NCBI RefSeq assembly: GCF_963082655.1
Contig: NC_081552.1
Coordinates: 52,181,947-52,245,946 of the forward strand
Length of the DNA: 64,000 nt
Direction: 5' to 3'
Source of the DNA: Stomoxys calcitrans
Taxonomy: Eukaryota > Arthropoda > Insecta > Diptera > Muscidae
Below are positions 1 to 10,953 of this stretch, piece after piece. Under the pieces are notes generated by a model, which made no database searches, was not told the origin of the DNA, and saw nothing but the letters and a program-made list of their open reading frames with translations. Every line of letters starts with the position of its first letter. Position 1 is the first letter of the stretch. A program made the position numbers and the translations under genes.

Positions 1-104
1 TTGGACGCAACGTTACGGTGAATGAACACATTTCGAACCGAACACTGATTTTGGTAATAAAATTCAATGATTTGCAAGCGTTGCTCGTTAGTAAGTCTAT
101 TCAT
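1..104 (-). pseudogene. N-terminus of mariner-like transposase (partial)
   Basis: Translation from the ATG at 104-102 begins MNRLTNEQRLQIIEFYYQN, the helix-turn-helix start of a mariner-like transposase family common in arthropods. It stays open to the window edge (34 codons). After about residue 27 the sequence no longer looks like the family as I remember it, so an internal deletion, and therefore a non-autonomous copy, is possible. No catalytic residues are in view. Confidence 0.5.
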
Positions 105-221
105 GATGAAATGTCAAAGCATACTGAGCATCTTTCTCTTTGACACCATGTCTGAAATCCCTCGTGATCTGTCAAATACTAATGCATGAAAATCCTAACC
201 TCAAAAAAATCACCCTTTATT
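1..221 (-). mobile_element. Mariner-type transposon end, truncated by window edge
   Basis: Read on the minus strand, a terminal stretch with GGGTGATTTTTTTGAGG near position 210 is followed by about 110 bp of leader and then a start codon at 104. The terminal motif and leader are ones I recall from a widespread arthropod Tc1/mariner-like family. The element sits in a TA of the 3' tail of a family A HINE (TA at 222-223, followed by CTTTATGGGG of the HINE). The other end is outside the window. Confidence 0.6.
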
Positions 222-313
222 TACTTTATGGGGTCACAGACGAATATTTCGAGTAGTTACAATCAGAATGACGAAATTAGTATACCCCCTATCTTATGGT
301 GGAGGGTATAAAA
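222..313 (+). mobile_element. HINE family A, 3' end only
   Basis: Contains the standard tail of family A: CTTTATGGGGTC, ACGAATATTTCGAGTAGTTA, and the terminal ATGGTGGAGGGTATA. The upstream part is displaced by the mariner-type element at 1-221. Confidence 0.85.
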
Positions 314-384
314 ATAATACCACAAATAACCGCAACGAATTCATAACGAAGATAAATGCTGTATGATCAATTTTGACCACTTTT
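314..384. repeat. Short dispersed sequence shared with 2448-2530
   Basis: The stretch ending GATAAATGCTGTATGATCAA recurs, with a few changes, at about 2510-2530. It separates two oppositely oriented family A copies. Function is unknown; it may be pre-insertion sequence or a fragment of an older repeat. Confidence 0.4.
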
Positions 385-1352
385 TACACCCTCCACCATA
401 AGATGGGGGGTATACTAATTTCGTCATTCTGATTATAACTACTCGAAATATGCGTCTGAGACCCCATAAAGTATATATATTCTTGATCGTCGTGAAATTT
501 TATGTCGATCTAGCCATGTCCGTCCGTCCGTCTGTCCGTCGAAAGCACGCTAACTTCCGAAGGAGTAAAGCTAGCCGCTTGAAATTTTGCCCAAATACTT
601 CTTAGTAGTGTAGGTCGGTTGGTATTGTAAATGGGCCAAATCGGTCCATGTTTTGATATCGCTGCCATGTAAACCGATCTTGGGTCTTGAATTCTTGAGC
701 CTCTAGAGTGCGCAATTCTTATCCGATTGGGATGAAATTTTGCTCGACGTGTTTTGTTATGATATCCAACAACTGTGCCAAGTATGGTTCAAATCGGTTT
801 ATAACCTATTATAGCTGCCATATAAACCGATCTTTTGTCTTGACTTCCTGAGCCTGTAGAGTGCGCAATTCTTATCCGATTGGGATGAAATTTTGCTCGA
901 CATGTTTCGTTATTATATCCAACAACTGTGCCAAGTATGGTTCAAATGGGTCTATAACCTGATATAGCTGTCATATAAACCGATCATGGGTCTTGACTTC
1001 TTGAGCCTCTAGAGGGCGCAATTCTTATTCGATTTGAATGAATTTTTGCACGAAGTATTTTGTTATGATATCGAACAAGTGTGATAAGTATGGTTCAAAT
1101 CGGTTCATAACCTGATATAGCTGTCATATAAAAAGATCTAGGGACTTGACTTCTTAAGCTTCTAGAGGACGAAATTCCTTTCCGATTTGGCTGAAATTTT
1201 GCATGACGTATTTTATTCTTACTTTCAACAACTGTGTCAAATAAGGTTCAAATCGGTTCATATCCCGATATAGCTGCCATATAAACCGATCTGGGATCTT
1301 GACTTCTTGAGCCTCTAGAGGTCGCAATTATTATCCAATTTGCCTGAAATTT
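385..1352 (-). mobile_element. HINE family A, 5'-truncated copy
   Basis: Starts with the tail complement ACACCCTCCACCATAAGATG and continues through a GTCC/GTCT array at about 512-535 and several ~153-bp units (repeated GCCATATAAACCGATCT and CTTGAGCCTCTAGAG). It stops abruptly near 1352, so the hairpin end is missing. Confidence 0.85.
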
Positions 1353-1516
1353 TGTTGCGCATGGGTAAGCATTTTGGCGTACCCATACCAAAAACATCAG
1401 AAAAAATTTTGAGCACTAGATTTTCGTTCAATAATAGTTGCAACAATAATCATTATCCATTTAAGACTTCGGTACAAAACCTTACGGCCTAGACCACTAA
1501 ATTTGTTTCTTATTTT
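1353..1516. other. Spacer with a segment shared with 58066-58124
   Basis: No gene is visible. Positions 1447-1505 match, in reverse complement, the segment at about 58066-58124 (shared core ACGGCCTAGACCACTAAAT). This may be a piece of an LTR or another old element. Confidence 0.4.
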
Positions 1517-2060
1517 TATGCCCTCCATCATCAATCTAATTTCGTCATTCCGTTTGTAAAGCATTGAAATATTCATCGGAGACCCAACAAAGTATATATG
1601 TATATTTTTGATCGTCTTGACATTCTAATTGGATTAGCCATGTCGGTCCGTCCGGCCATGTCGGTCGAAATCACGCTAACTTTCGAAGGGATAAAGCGCA
1701 TAAAATTTTGCACAAATACTTCCTATTAGTGTAGGTCAGTTGGGATTTTAAATTGGTCATATTGGTCTATGTTTTGATATAGATGCCGTATAAACCGATT
1801 TTGGATCTTGACCTCTTGAGCCCGTTAACGCCGCAATTCTTATCCAAATTGTCTCAAATATTGTATAAGACATTTTGTTATGACTTCCAACATCTGTGCT
1901 AAATATGTTTCAAATCGGTTTAAAACTTGATATAGCTCCCATTAACCGATCTCCAAATTTGACTCTTTGAGCCTCCACATCATTATTTTAACGACTTCTC
2001 CTACGACTTTAAGGTCGTGGGATTGGGCCCGGCCGAACTTTTCACGCTTTTACTTGTTGT
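1517..2060 (-). mobile_element. HINE family A, old degenerate copy
   Basis: Tail (TATGCCCTCCATCATC), GTCC-rich array, two or so degraded internal units, and the 5' hairpin complement GGGCCCGGCCGAACTT ending CTTTTACTTGT near 2060. Divergence from the other copies is visibly higher, so this is an older insertion. Confidence 0.75.
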
Positions 2061-2064
2061 CACT

Positions 2065-2145
2065 CGATTCGTTCGCCAAGTTATTGAAAACCGCTATTTT
2101 CCCTTTATGAGATCAGCTGTTTTCAATGACTTGGCGAACAAATCG
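2065..2145. repeat. Inverted repeat with 30-nt arms
   Basis: Arms 2065-2094 and 2116-2145 are near-perfect reverse complements (core GTTCGCCAAGTTATTGAAAA against TTTTCAATGACTTGGCGAAC) around a 21-nt loop. It could be a small foldback element or hairpin RNA source. Confidence 0.6.
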
Positions 2146-3129
2146 AACGACAAAACGGAAAAAAATTGTGCTTATCGGCACGCCACATGGGATCGATTAT
2201 AAAAAAGAAGGCTTTTTATCTTTGAGTTAAATTTTCAGTCAAACCCGCTACACTGCGCTTACTCTTTCGAAACTTAGAAAAATGCCACCTTTGTTACGTA
2301 ACCTACTCTCCAATAGCTCTGATTCTGTGTACGTTCGTTGAGCTTTCCCCGCTAACAGTTAAACATAAACTTCAATATTCGCACTCTACTAAAGAAATTT
2401 ATTTCTATGGGGAAATCTGTGGGAAATTTAAAATATAATACAGCAATCAACCCCAACGAAATTCCTATATAAAATTTTCTTTATTTTAAGGACCGATAGG
2501 TTACCATAACAAAGATAAATGCTGCATGATCAATTTTTACCACTCTCCCCTCTCTTTGTTCGTGGTGGCGTCTCCATTCTGTTGATCCATTTGCAAACAG
2601 ATGACGCTTTTCTAAATGTTAGCGATGCCATCTACAAGAGACAGGTTTAGACTTTAATACCCAAAATGTTTATAAAATAACTTAAAAGTTCTCCATTCAA
2701 TGTCGCCCTGGATCCTTGCGAAAACCCATATAAACGACTGAGAATTTGACATTTCTCCCATCTGTTTTGCAACTCGCTTGGAGCGGCTTAGCGCCTATAA
2801 CATCATGTGGTAGTTATAATATAACTGACTATATGGCTACCTGTTGAATAGTCATAATTTAGCCTTTTTAAATCAAATCAAATTGCCATACTAAACGATT
2901 TTCAGTGGTAAAGAACTAATTTGCCGGTCTTTATATTAGGTGCGGTGGCAACAGTTCTTAGTAATTAAACCGTGTAAAACTTTTAATCATGAAAGTATCG
3001 CCCAGCAGCACGTTGTTTGGATTTGTCTGGGGAAAGAAGGCTCCTTGTCGATGAGCTAAAAATGGCGGTCATCATGACGTTAAGGTTTGCAATTGCTACT
3101 ATCACACTGAACGTCATAACTTTGGAGGT
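2146..3129. other. Non-coding stretch with dispersed repeat fragments
   Basis: No open frame of interest. Positions 2241-2405 are related to 10751-10951 (shared GCTCTGATTCTGTGTACGTT), and 2448-2530 is related to 314-384. From 2530 to 3129 I see nothing recognisable. It may hold old unclassified repeats. Confidence 0.4.
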
Positions 3130-4140
3130 ATGGCGGCAGTGTCCTTGGAATTGAACCCCATATTGTCATAATTTGTGTATATAGCCGTATGGTGGGGGCG
3201 TAGGACAATTGTGCGCCTCACTCCATCTGCCACTTGAGCACAAATTTGAATGACGCACTCTACTTAAAAATATCTATCACTTGATCCCCCATTGTTTTAA
3301 TAGGTCAAATAAACTATTGGAAGCGACTTTAGGAGGTAAAGCACCACCTAGATTGGACACAAAGTTTAATGTCATATTTGTTACCAAATACCTTTTATTT
3401 GAGGCTCATCTAGCTAGGATCGAATTATATGCCCATTTGATAGTGGGTCCAATTACTTGGACCTCATTTTTTATGTCATATTCATAGTCTAGTCCCGGAT
3501 ACCTTTTATTTGAATCCCATATTGATATTTACGTCCAATATGTTTGTTTTGGGGGGGTTTTTGGGGTTGGACGACCCTACACATACTTAATACCATACTC
3601 GTATTCTACTCCCCAATACCTTTCATTTGATACCCATATTGTCCCTATCGGTCCACTTTTGAATTTAAGTGGTGTTTATGGGGTGACGGGGGAGGGTCCG
3701 CCCCCTTCCAATATCAACAAACTAAAAAGCCTTTTCCTTCGTCCTGACCATTTTCGTAATCTACTCCCGGATACCCTTCATTCGAGTCACATATTGTGAT
3801 AATCGTCCAATAAACCTATTTTAAGGGGTTTTGGCGTCGGGGCGGCCCTCACTTACTTGGATCCAATTTTAAATATGTAATTCGTAGTCTACTCCTGAAT
3901 ACCTTTCATTTTAGTCCCATATTGTCCCGATAGGTTCACTTTTATTTTGGCGTTGTATTTTTAGGGTAAGGGGAAAGGTCCGCCCCCTACCGATATCAAT
4001 AAATTATATAGCCTATTACTCCTTTCGGACCACTTCCCACAGTCTGTGAAAATTTGGAAGAAATCGGTTCAGCCGTTTTTGAGGAACAAACAAATTTACA
4101 AACCGACAAACAAACTCAAATTAATTTTTATATATATAGA
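3130..4140 (-). mobile_element. Non-autonomous Helitron, 5' portion
   Basis: Tandem units with the complements of CAAATGAAAGGTATTTGGGA and of the GGGGAGGGTCCGCCCCC blocks. The 5' end is at 4140: on the minus strand it begins TCTATATATATAAAAATTAA, runs into GTTTGTTTGT and then CGGCTGAACCGATTTCTT, the typical Helitron 5' sequence of insects. It corresponds to 56450-57480 in inverse orientation. No CTAG end is found, so the 3' side is lost. Confidence 0.7.
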
Positions 4141-4520
4141 TATAGGAGCTATATCTAAATCCAAACCGATTTCTATGAAATTCACCAATAATGTCTATAG
4201 TCATAAGAAAATCCTTACTACCAAATTTCGAGAGAATCGGATAACAAATGACCATTTTATTGCATTATTACTGCAAATCGGGCGAACATATATATGGGAG
4301 CTATATCCAGATCTGAACCGATTTTTTCCTATTTCAATAGGCTTCGTCTCTAGGCCGAAAACATGCCTGTACCAAATTTGAAGACGATCGGATGAAAAAT
4401 GCGACCTGTAGTTTGTACACAATTTAACATGGACAGACGGACGGACAGACGGACATAACTTTATGAAACTAATCCACTAAGTTATAATACCCTGGACCAC
4501 AGTAGTGGTGTAGGGTATAA
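4141..4520 (+). mobile_element. HINE family D copy
   Basis: Contains GGAGCTATATCTAAATCC, a GGAC/AGAC array at 4430-4455 and the 3' end ACCACAGTAGTGGTGTAGGG followed by TATAA. The 5' end abuts a Helitron 5' terminus. Related to 54241-54816. Confidence 0.7.
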
Positions 4521-4687
4521 AAACCAATTGGAGCAACAAATATCACGAATTTTCTTTTTCCTATGTAGGAAGACATGTTTTATAGAACTGATCATTACCA
4601 AATATAACAAGTGTTTGTATAGAAATGAAAGCCGTTAAATTTTTTCATACAAATTTAATTTTGTCAAAATTTTTCCTAAATGAAATT
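4521..4687. other. Spacer, nothing recognised
   Basis: AT-rich stretch of 167 bp without a gene or recognisable repeat. Confidence 0.4.
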
Positions 4688-5957
4688 AGTAAAAGCGTGC
4701 TAAAATCGGCCGGGCCATATCTTGGGAACCCACCACCATGGATTCTGTAAAAAATGCATACGAAATAAAATTATTTGAAGGGCATCATTTTATTCTACAT
4801 ACCAAACCTCTGTCAAACCAGCAAAAATTAAAGCTTCCAGGAACCGAACAAGGATGATCGAGAGACCGGTTTACATGGGAGCTATATGAGATTGTAGACT
4901 GATTTAGACCGTATTTGGCACAGTTGCTAGAAGTCGTAACAGAACAATGCATGCAAAATTTCAGCCAAATCGGATAAAAATTGCGGCTTCCAGGGTTAGC
5001 TTAGAAGTCCAATCGGAGATCGGTTTATATGGGAGCTATATCATATTATAGACCGATATGGAGCGTGCTTGGGACAGTTGTTGAAATTTATAACGGAACA
5101 CCACATGCAAAATTTCAGCCTAAACGGGTAAAAATTGCGGCTTGTAAGAACTCAAGAAGTTAAATCGGCAGATCAGTTTATTTGCGTGCTTTATCAAGTC
5201 ATAGACCGAATAACAAAACACTACATGGACAATTTCAGCCAAATCGGACAAAAACTGCGGCTTCCATGGGCTCAAGAAGTAAAATCTGGAGATCGGTTTT
5301 TATGGGAGCTATATCAGATTATCGACCGATTCGGACCGTACTTGGCACAGTTGTTGAAGGTCGTAACCAAATACCACATTGAAAATTTCAGCTAATCGGA
5401 ATAAAATTGCGTCTTGTAAGGGTTCAAGTAATCAAATCGGGAGATCGGTTTATAATGGACCTATATCAGGTTATAGACTGATTCGGACCTTGCTAGGCAC
5501 AGTTGTTGAAAGTCATAATGGAACACTACTTGCAAACTATCAGCCAAATCGGACAAAAATTGCGGCTTGTAAGGGCTCAAGAAATTAATTCGGTAGGTTG
5601 GTTTATATGGGAGCCATATCAGGTTATAGACCGGTTCGAACCGTGCTTGGCACAGTGTTGGAGGTCATAACAGTGTTTGACAATGGGCCATATCTGAATC
5701 GATATGGCCCATTTGCAAACCCTAACGACCTTCATCAATATTGAGTATCTGTGCAAAATTTCAACTGCTATCGTAATTTCTAATGACGGATGGACAGACG
5801 GACTGACGGACCGTCGGAACGACGGACATTGCTAGATAGACTCAGAACGTGGAGACGATCAAGCATATATAGTTTATGGGTTCTTAGACCAATATTTCGA
5901 GGTGTTACAAACGGAATGACCAGATTAAAATAACCGCTTCCTATGATGGTGGGTATA
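4688..5957 (+). mobile_element. HINE family C copy, near full length
   Basis: Begins AGTAAAAGCGTGCTAAAATC with a decayed hairpin, then CCCACCACCATGGATTCTG. It carries about five units of ~153 bp (the motif TTGCGGCTT/TTGCGTCTT recurs at 4981, 5135, 5407 and 5560, with one shortened unit), a GAC-rich array near 5785-5825, and ends GATGGTGGGTATA. Confidence 0.75.
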
Positions 5958-5960
5958 ACA

Positions 5961-6547
5961 ACAAGTAATATGGCGTTAAGTTCGGCCGGGCCGAACTTTC
6001 GATACCCACCACCTCGGGTATATATGAAAATCATGTTTCGTCGAAATCCGGTGAAAAATGCATACCTTATGCCCCATAGCAGCTAAATCAAAATATGTTC
6101 CGATTTGGACCAAAGCTAACAAGTATAAGTCATTGTTCAATTGTGTATAACAAAATATTGGTCTTTTTAGTAGTTATATCTAAAAATAAACAGATCAGAA
6201 CCATATACGACACGGATGTCCAAAAGCCTAATATAAGTTTCTGTGTCAATTTTCAGTGAAATCGGATTATAAAGGCGCATTTTATGGGGCGCGAGATATC
6301 GGCCCAAATCTGGACCGATTTGGGCCAAGTTGCAGAACAATGTCGAAGAGCCTTACACAACACACTGTCCCAAATTTTTAGCGAAATCGGACAATAAATT
6401 AAAGAAATATGTTGAGCCTCTAGAGTGCGCAACTCTTATCCGATTGGAATGAAATTTTGCACGACGTGTTTTGTTATGATATCCAATAACCTTGCTTATG
6501 GACAAAAAAAGAATCTGTGCAAAGTTTCAGCTCACTATCTCTAATTT
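5961..6547 (+). mobile_element. HINE family B, left part (interrupted)
   Basis: Begins ACAAGTAATATGGCGTTAAG directly behind the family C copy, then the hairpin TTCGGCCGGGCCGAA and ATACCCACCACCTCGGG. It proceeds to GGACAAAAAAAGAATCTGTG and the CAGCTCACTATCTC block, where a family A copy is inserted. The remainder resumes at 8282. Positions 6412-6495 are not family B but a reversed family A segment. Confidence 0.8.
6412..6495 (-). repeat. 84-bp family A patch inside family B
   Basis: Matches the family A unit (complement strand) including the diagnostic variant ATATCCAATAACCTTGC, which is found in the neighbouring copy at about 6936-6952. Most other units read CAACAACTGTGCC at this place. It is flanked on both sides by family B sequence. 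Confidence 0.7.
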
Positions 6548-8281
6548 TATACCCTCCACCATAAGATGGGGGGTATACTAATTTCGTCATTCTGTTTGTA
6601 ACTACTCGAAATATTGGTCTGAGACCCCATAAAGTATATATATTCTTGATCGTCGCGACATTTTATGTCGATCTAGCCATGTCCGTCCGTCTGTCCGTCC
6701 GTCTGTCTGTCGAAAGCACGCTAACTTCCGAAGGAGTAAAGCTAGCCGCTTGAAATTTTGCACAAATACTTCTTATTAGTGTAGGTCGGTTGGTATTGTA
6801 AATGGGCCATATCGATCCATGATTTGATATAGCTGCCATATAAACCGATCTTGGGTCTTGGCTTCTTGATCCTCTAGAGTGCGCAATTCTTATCCGATTG
6901 GAATGAAATTTTGCACGACGTGTTTTGTTATGATATCCAATAACCTTGCCAAGTATGGTTCAAATAGGTCGATGTTTTGATATAGCTGCCATATAAACCG
7001 ATCTTGGGTCTTGACTTCTTGAGCCTCTAGAGTGCGCAATTCTTATCCGATTGGCATGAAATTTTGCACGACGTGTTTTTGTTATGATATTCAACAACCT
7101 TGCCGAGTATGGTTCAAATTGGTCGATGTTTTGATATAGCTGCCATATAAACCGATCTTGGGTCTTGACTTCTTGAGCCTCTAGAATGCGCAATTCTTAT
7201 CCGATTGAAATGAAATTTCGCACGTAGTACTTTGTTATGATATCAAATAAATGTGCTAAGTATAGTTCAAATCGGTTCATAACCTGATATAGCTGCCATA
7301 TAAACCGATCTTGGGTCTTGATTTCTTGAGCCTCTAGAGTGCGCAATTCTTATCCGATTGGAATGAAATTTTGCACGACGTGTTTTGTTATGATATCCAA
7401 CAATTGTGCCAAGTATAGTTCAAATCGGTCCATAACCTGATATAGCTGCCATATCAACCGATCTTGGGTCTTGAATTCTTGAGCCTCTAGAGTGTGCAAT
7501 TCCTATACTATTGGAATGAAATTTTGCACGACGTGTTTTGTTAAGATATCCAACAGCCTTACCAAGTATGGTTCAAATCGGTCCATAACCTGATATAGTC
7601 GACCTTGGGTCTTGACTTCTTGAGCCTCTAGAGTGCGCAATTCTTATCCGATTGAAATGAATTTTGACACGTAGTATTTTGTTATTTTATCCAACCACTG
7701 TGCTAAGTATGGTTCAAATCGGTCCATAACCTGATATAGCTGCCATATAAACCGATCTGGGGTCTTGACTTCTTGAGCCTATGGAATGCGCAATTCTTAT
7801 CCGATTGGAATGAAATTTTGCACGACGTGTTTTGTTACGATATCCAACAACTGTGCCAAGTATGGTTCAAATCGGTGCATAGCCTGATATAGCTGTCATA
7901 TAAACCGATCTTGGGTCTTGACTTCTTGAGCCTCTAGAGTGCGCAATTCTTATCCGATTTTGCTGAAATTTTGTACGACGGATGACCATCAACATACGTG
8001 TTTATTATGATCTGAATCGGTCTATAGCCCGATACAGCTCCCATATAAATCGATCTCTCTATTTTACCTTTTGAGCCCCCAAAGGGCGCAATTCTTATTC
8101 GAATTGGCTGACATTTTACACAGGTCTCCAACATACAATAATATAATAATAGCAGAGCAAATCTTTTCTTATATCCTTTTTTGCCTAAGAAGAGATGCCG
8201 GGAGAAGAACTCGGCAAATGCGATCCATGGTGGAGGGTATCTAAGATTCGGCCCGGCCGAACTTAGCACGCTTTTACTTAT
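6548..8281 (-). mobile_element. HINE family A, full length, nested in family B
   Basis: Both ends are present: TATACCCTCCACCATAAGAT at the left and GCCCGGCCGAACTTAGCACG then CTTTTACTTA at the right. There is a GTCC/GTCT array at 6680-6712 and many ~153-bp units. Family B resumes without duplication at 8282, giving a clean reconstructed target (CTAATTT joined to TAAAGACTG). Confidence 0.9.
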
Positions 8282-8411
8282 TAAAGACTGTAGCGTGATT
8301 TCAATAGACAGACGGGCAGACATGGCTAGATCGCCTTAGATTTTTGGATGGATATTTCGATGTGTTGCAAACGGAATGATAAAATAAAATGAATATATCC
8401 CCATCCAAGAT
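8282..8411 (+). mobile_element. HINE family B, right part after nested insertion
   Basis: TAAAGACTGTAGCGTGATTT, a short GACAGACGG array, then GGATATTTCGATGTGTTGCA. This is the family B sequence that normally follows CAGCTCAATATCTCAATTTT. The terminal IPR is lost around 8411. Confidence 0.75.
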
Positions 8412-8667
8412 TCTTTACAACTTTCTACTGCAAAAGTATTTTCAATATACCAATTTCATTTTTCCCATTTAAACAGTTCATTTCTAAATGTTTGTTAACA
8501 TATATTTTACTTGTGAATAGCTAGTGTGTACTATAGAAACAATATTTACAATGGTTACCACAAATAATGAAAACAGCAACGCAATCAATAACTTTGGCTC
8601 AACGATAGCCAGATAGAACTCAAGCAAAAACAGAAATAACATTAGGGGATTTCATTTGAAATACAAA
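8412..8667. other. Spacer, nothing recognised
   Basis: AT-rich, no gene found. Single-copy at this resolution. Confidence 0.4.
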
Positions 8668-9422
8668 ACAAGTAAAAGCGTGCTAAGTTCGGCCGGGCCG
8701 AATCTTATATTCCCTCCACTAGATCGCATTTGGCGAGTTCTTTTCAAGGTATCTCGTTTTAGGCAAACAAAGGTTAAAAGAAAAAAATTGCGAGCTGTAT
8801 CAAGTTATGGTCCGATTCGGACCGTAATTGAATTGGTTGTTGGAGACCATAGTAAATGTCATTGTGTTAAATTTCGGCCTATTCGAATAAGAATTGCACG
8901 CCTTAGGGGCTCAAGAAGCAAAATAGGGAGATCGGTTTATATGGGAACTGAATGGAGCTATAGACCGATTCATATTGAAGGACTAGCCGTTGTAAAAATT
9001 TTCAGATCGATTTTCGAGTATATGACAGGTATATCAGGTTATCGACCGATTTCAAGCATACTTAGTAAGTTGGAAACCATAACAAAACACGTCATGCAAA
9101 ATTTCAGCCAAATATGTTAAGAATTGCGACCTCTAGTGACTTAAGAAGTCAAGATCCAAGATTAGTTTATATGGCAACTAATTGAAAATATGGACCGATA
9201 TTGCCCATTTACACTCCCAACCTACCTGCACTAATAAGAAGTATTTGTGCAAAATTTCGAAAGTTAGCATGCTTTCGACAGACAGACGGACGGACACGGA
9301 TAGATCGATTTAAAATGTCATGATGATCAAGAATATTTATACTTATGAGACGAATATTTCGAGGAGTTACAAACGGAACGACGCAATTAGTATAACCCCT
9401 TCATATGGTGGAGAGTGTTAAA
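8668..9422 (+). mobile_element. HINE family A, diverged short copy
   Basis: 5' end ACAAGTAAAAGCGTGCTAAG and hairpin, then TTCCCTCCACTAGATCGC (an altered inverted repeat), a few units, the GACAGACGGACGGACACGG array at 9281-9300, and the tail CATATGGTGGAGAGTG. Confidence 0.8.
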
Positions 9423-9900
9423 ATAACAACAGCAGCTACACCACCAGAGCCGATGACCATAACAAAAGAGGATTTGAAACCCAAAAGTATTTTTGGCAGG
9501 CTGACTACAGCTACTGTATAGGGATTTAAAAAAATCACACATCACCTTGCCATATTTGTATTCTCGAACATCCCAATAATCATGCAGCCAGCTACCCATC
9601 CGTTCAACCATTCGCACTTAAACGTAATTCCATGTGTCAACAAATAAAATGAAACCACTTGAGTTTTGTTCAAAGTTTAGGCATCCAATAGCAGGGGCTA
9701 CATTTTGTATTGCGTAATTGTCATTAGAATCAATGCATACTGTAATCCCCTATATGTTAAGGGTATGAATGAATTCTTCAATTCCGGATTTCTCACAATG
9801 TGACGTAGGTTATTTAATTTCATACATCTGCATACGAAATATTATGAGGCCTTAATAACAATGGCAAATATTTGCAGTTATGATTAGTTTACATAATTTA
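9423..9900. other. Non-repetitive stretch with an unassigned open frame
   Basis: No repeat family is recognised. On the minus strand a frame from 9617 to 9423 reads RMVERMGSWLHDYWDV and continues to a Cys/Trp-rich tail. A second frame reads VSLPKILLGFKSSFVMVI, which looks hydrophobic. I cannot connect either to a family or to convincing splice sites. It may be an exon of an unknown gene or chance. Confidence 0.25.
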
Positions 9901-10750
9901 CTAGCCGAACCGGGCCCGCTCCGCTGCGCCATCTTTTACTTTGTATGAAACAAAATTATCCTTTGAATATTTATTTTCGACAATTAAAGAGCTTCTAGTG
10001 AAATACCATACTACGAAAATAGTATATGTATATCGCAAAAGCATAACAATAGAAATGCCTTTATCTGAATCCCATATGATCCTTACTGGTCTATGAACTC
10101 GCTCGAAGGGTTTTGGGTCATTAACGTTTGGGTGTTAGATATACTCCATTATCAAAAGTCTTTATTTCAGCTCGATTTTGTCATGATGTCCGACTTAGGG
10201 GGGTTTTCGGGGGTGAGGAGGTCCCTTAGACTCTTGGCCCAGAAAAAAATATCTGCATCGTGCTCTTCTCTCAAATACCATTTATTTAAACCCCATATTG
10301 CCATTGGTTTAAGGGGAGTTAATGGGATGAGGCGTCCTCAAATATTTGGCCCCAAAATTTGTACTCTTTGGGGGATGTTTTGGAAAAGGGGCGGTGCCCC
10401 AAATACATGGTCCCACATTTGGATATCAGATTCGCATTCTACTCTCAAATACCTTTATTTGAGCGCCATATTGCGATGGTCAGTAAATTATTCTTGTTTC
10501 TGGGGTGTTTTAGGGAAGGGGTAGATCCCCAATACCTTCTATTTCAGCCCCACATTGACGTGGTTGGTAAATATGCCCGATTTAGTGGTGTTTTGGGGAG
10601 AGGGATGGTCCCTTAGACTCTTTGTCCAGAAAAAAATATCTGCATCGTGCTCTTCTCTCAAATATCATTTATTTGAACTCCATATTGCCATTGGCCTCAT
10701 AATCTCGTTTTATAATCTCAAATACCTTTCATTTAAACACCACTGGCTCC
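9901..10750 (-). mobile_element. Non-autonomous Helitron, 3' part
   Basis: The 3' terminus CTAG is at 9901-9904 next to T on the element strand, preceded by the GC-rich CGGGCCCGCTCCGCTGCGCC (complement of the Helitron 3' end). Internal tandem units with CAAATACCTTT and GGGGTGTTTTGGG blocks follow. The 5' end is absent; it is replaced near 10750 by a dispersed repeat. Confidence 0.8.
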
Positions 10751-10951
10751 ACACAAACTCGCTCCACTGAGCTTTCGCTTTCAAAACGTAGAAAACTGTC
10801 ACCTCTGTAACGTAACCTACTATAACCTACTACTACCTACTACAAAAGCTCTGATTCTGTGTACGTTCGTTGAGCCTTCCGTTCTAACAGTTTAACACAA
10901 ACTTGGATATTCGCACTAAATTCCAAATATTCGCACTCTACTAAATAAATT
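10751..10951. repeat. Dispersed repeat shared with 2241-2405
   Basis: Shares GCTCTGATTCTGTGTACGTT and TATTCGCACTCTACTAAA with the earlier segment in the same orientation. It contains a small internal triplication of CCTACTA. Class unknown. Confidence 0.45.
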
Positions 10952-10953
10952 TT

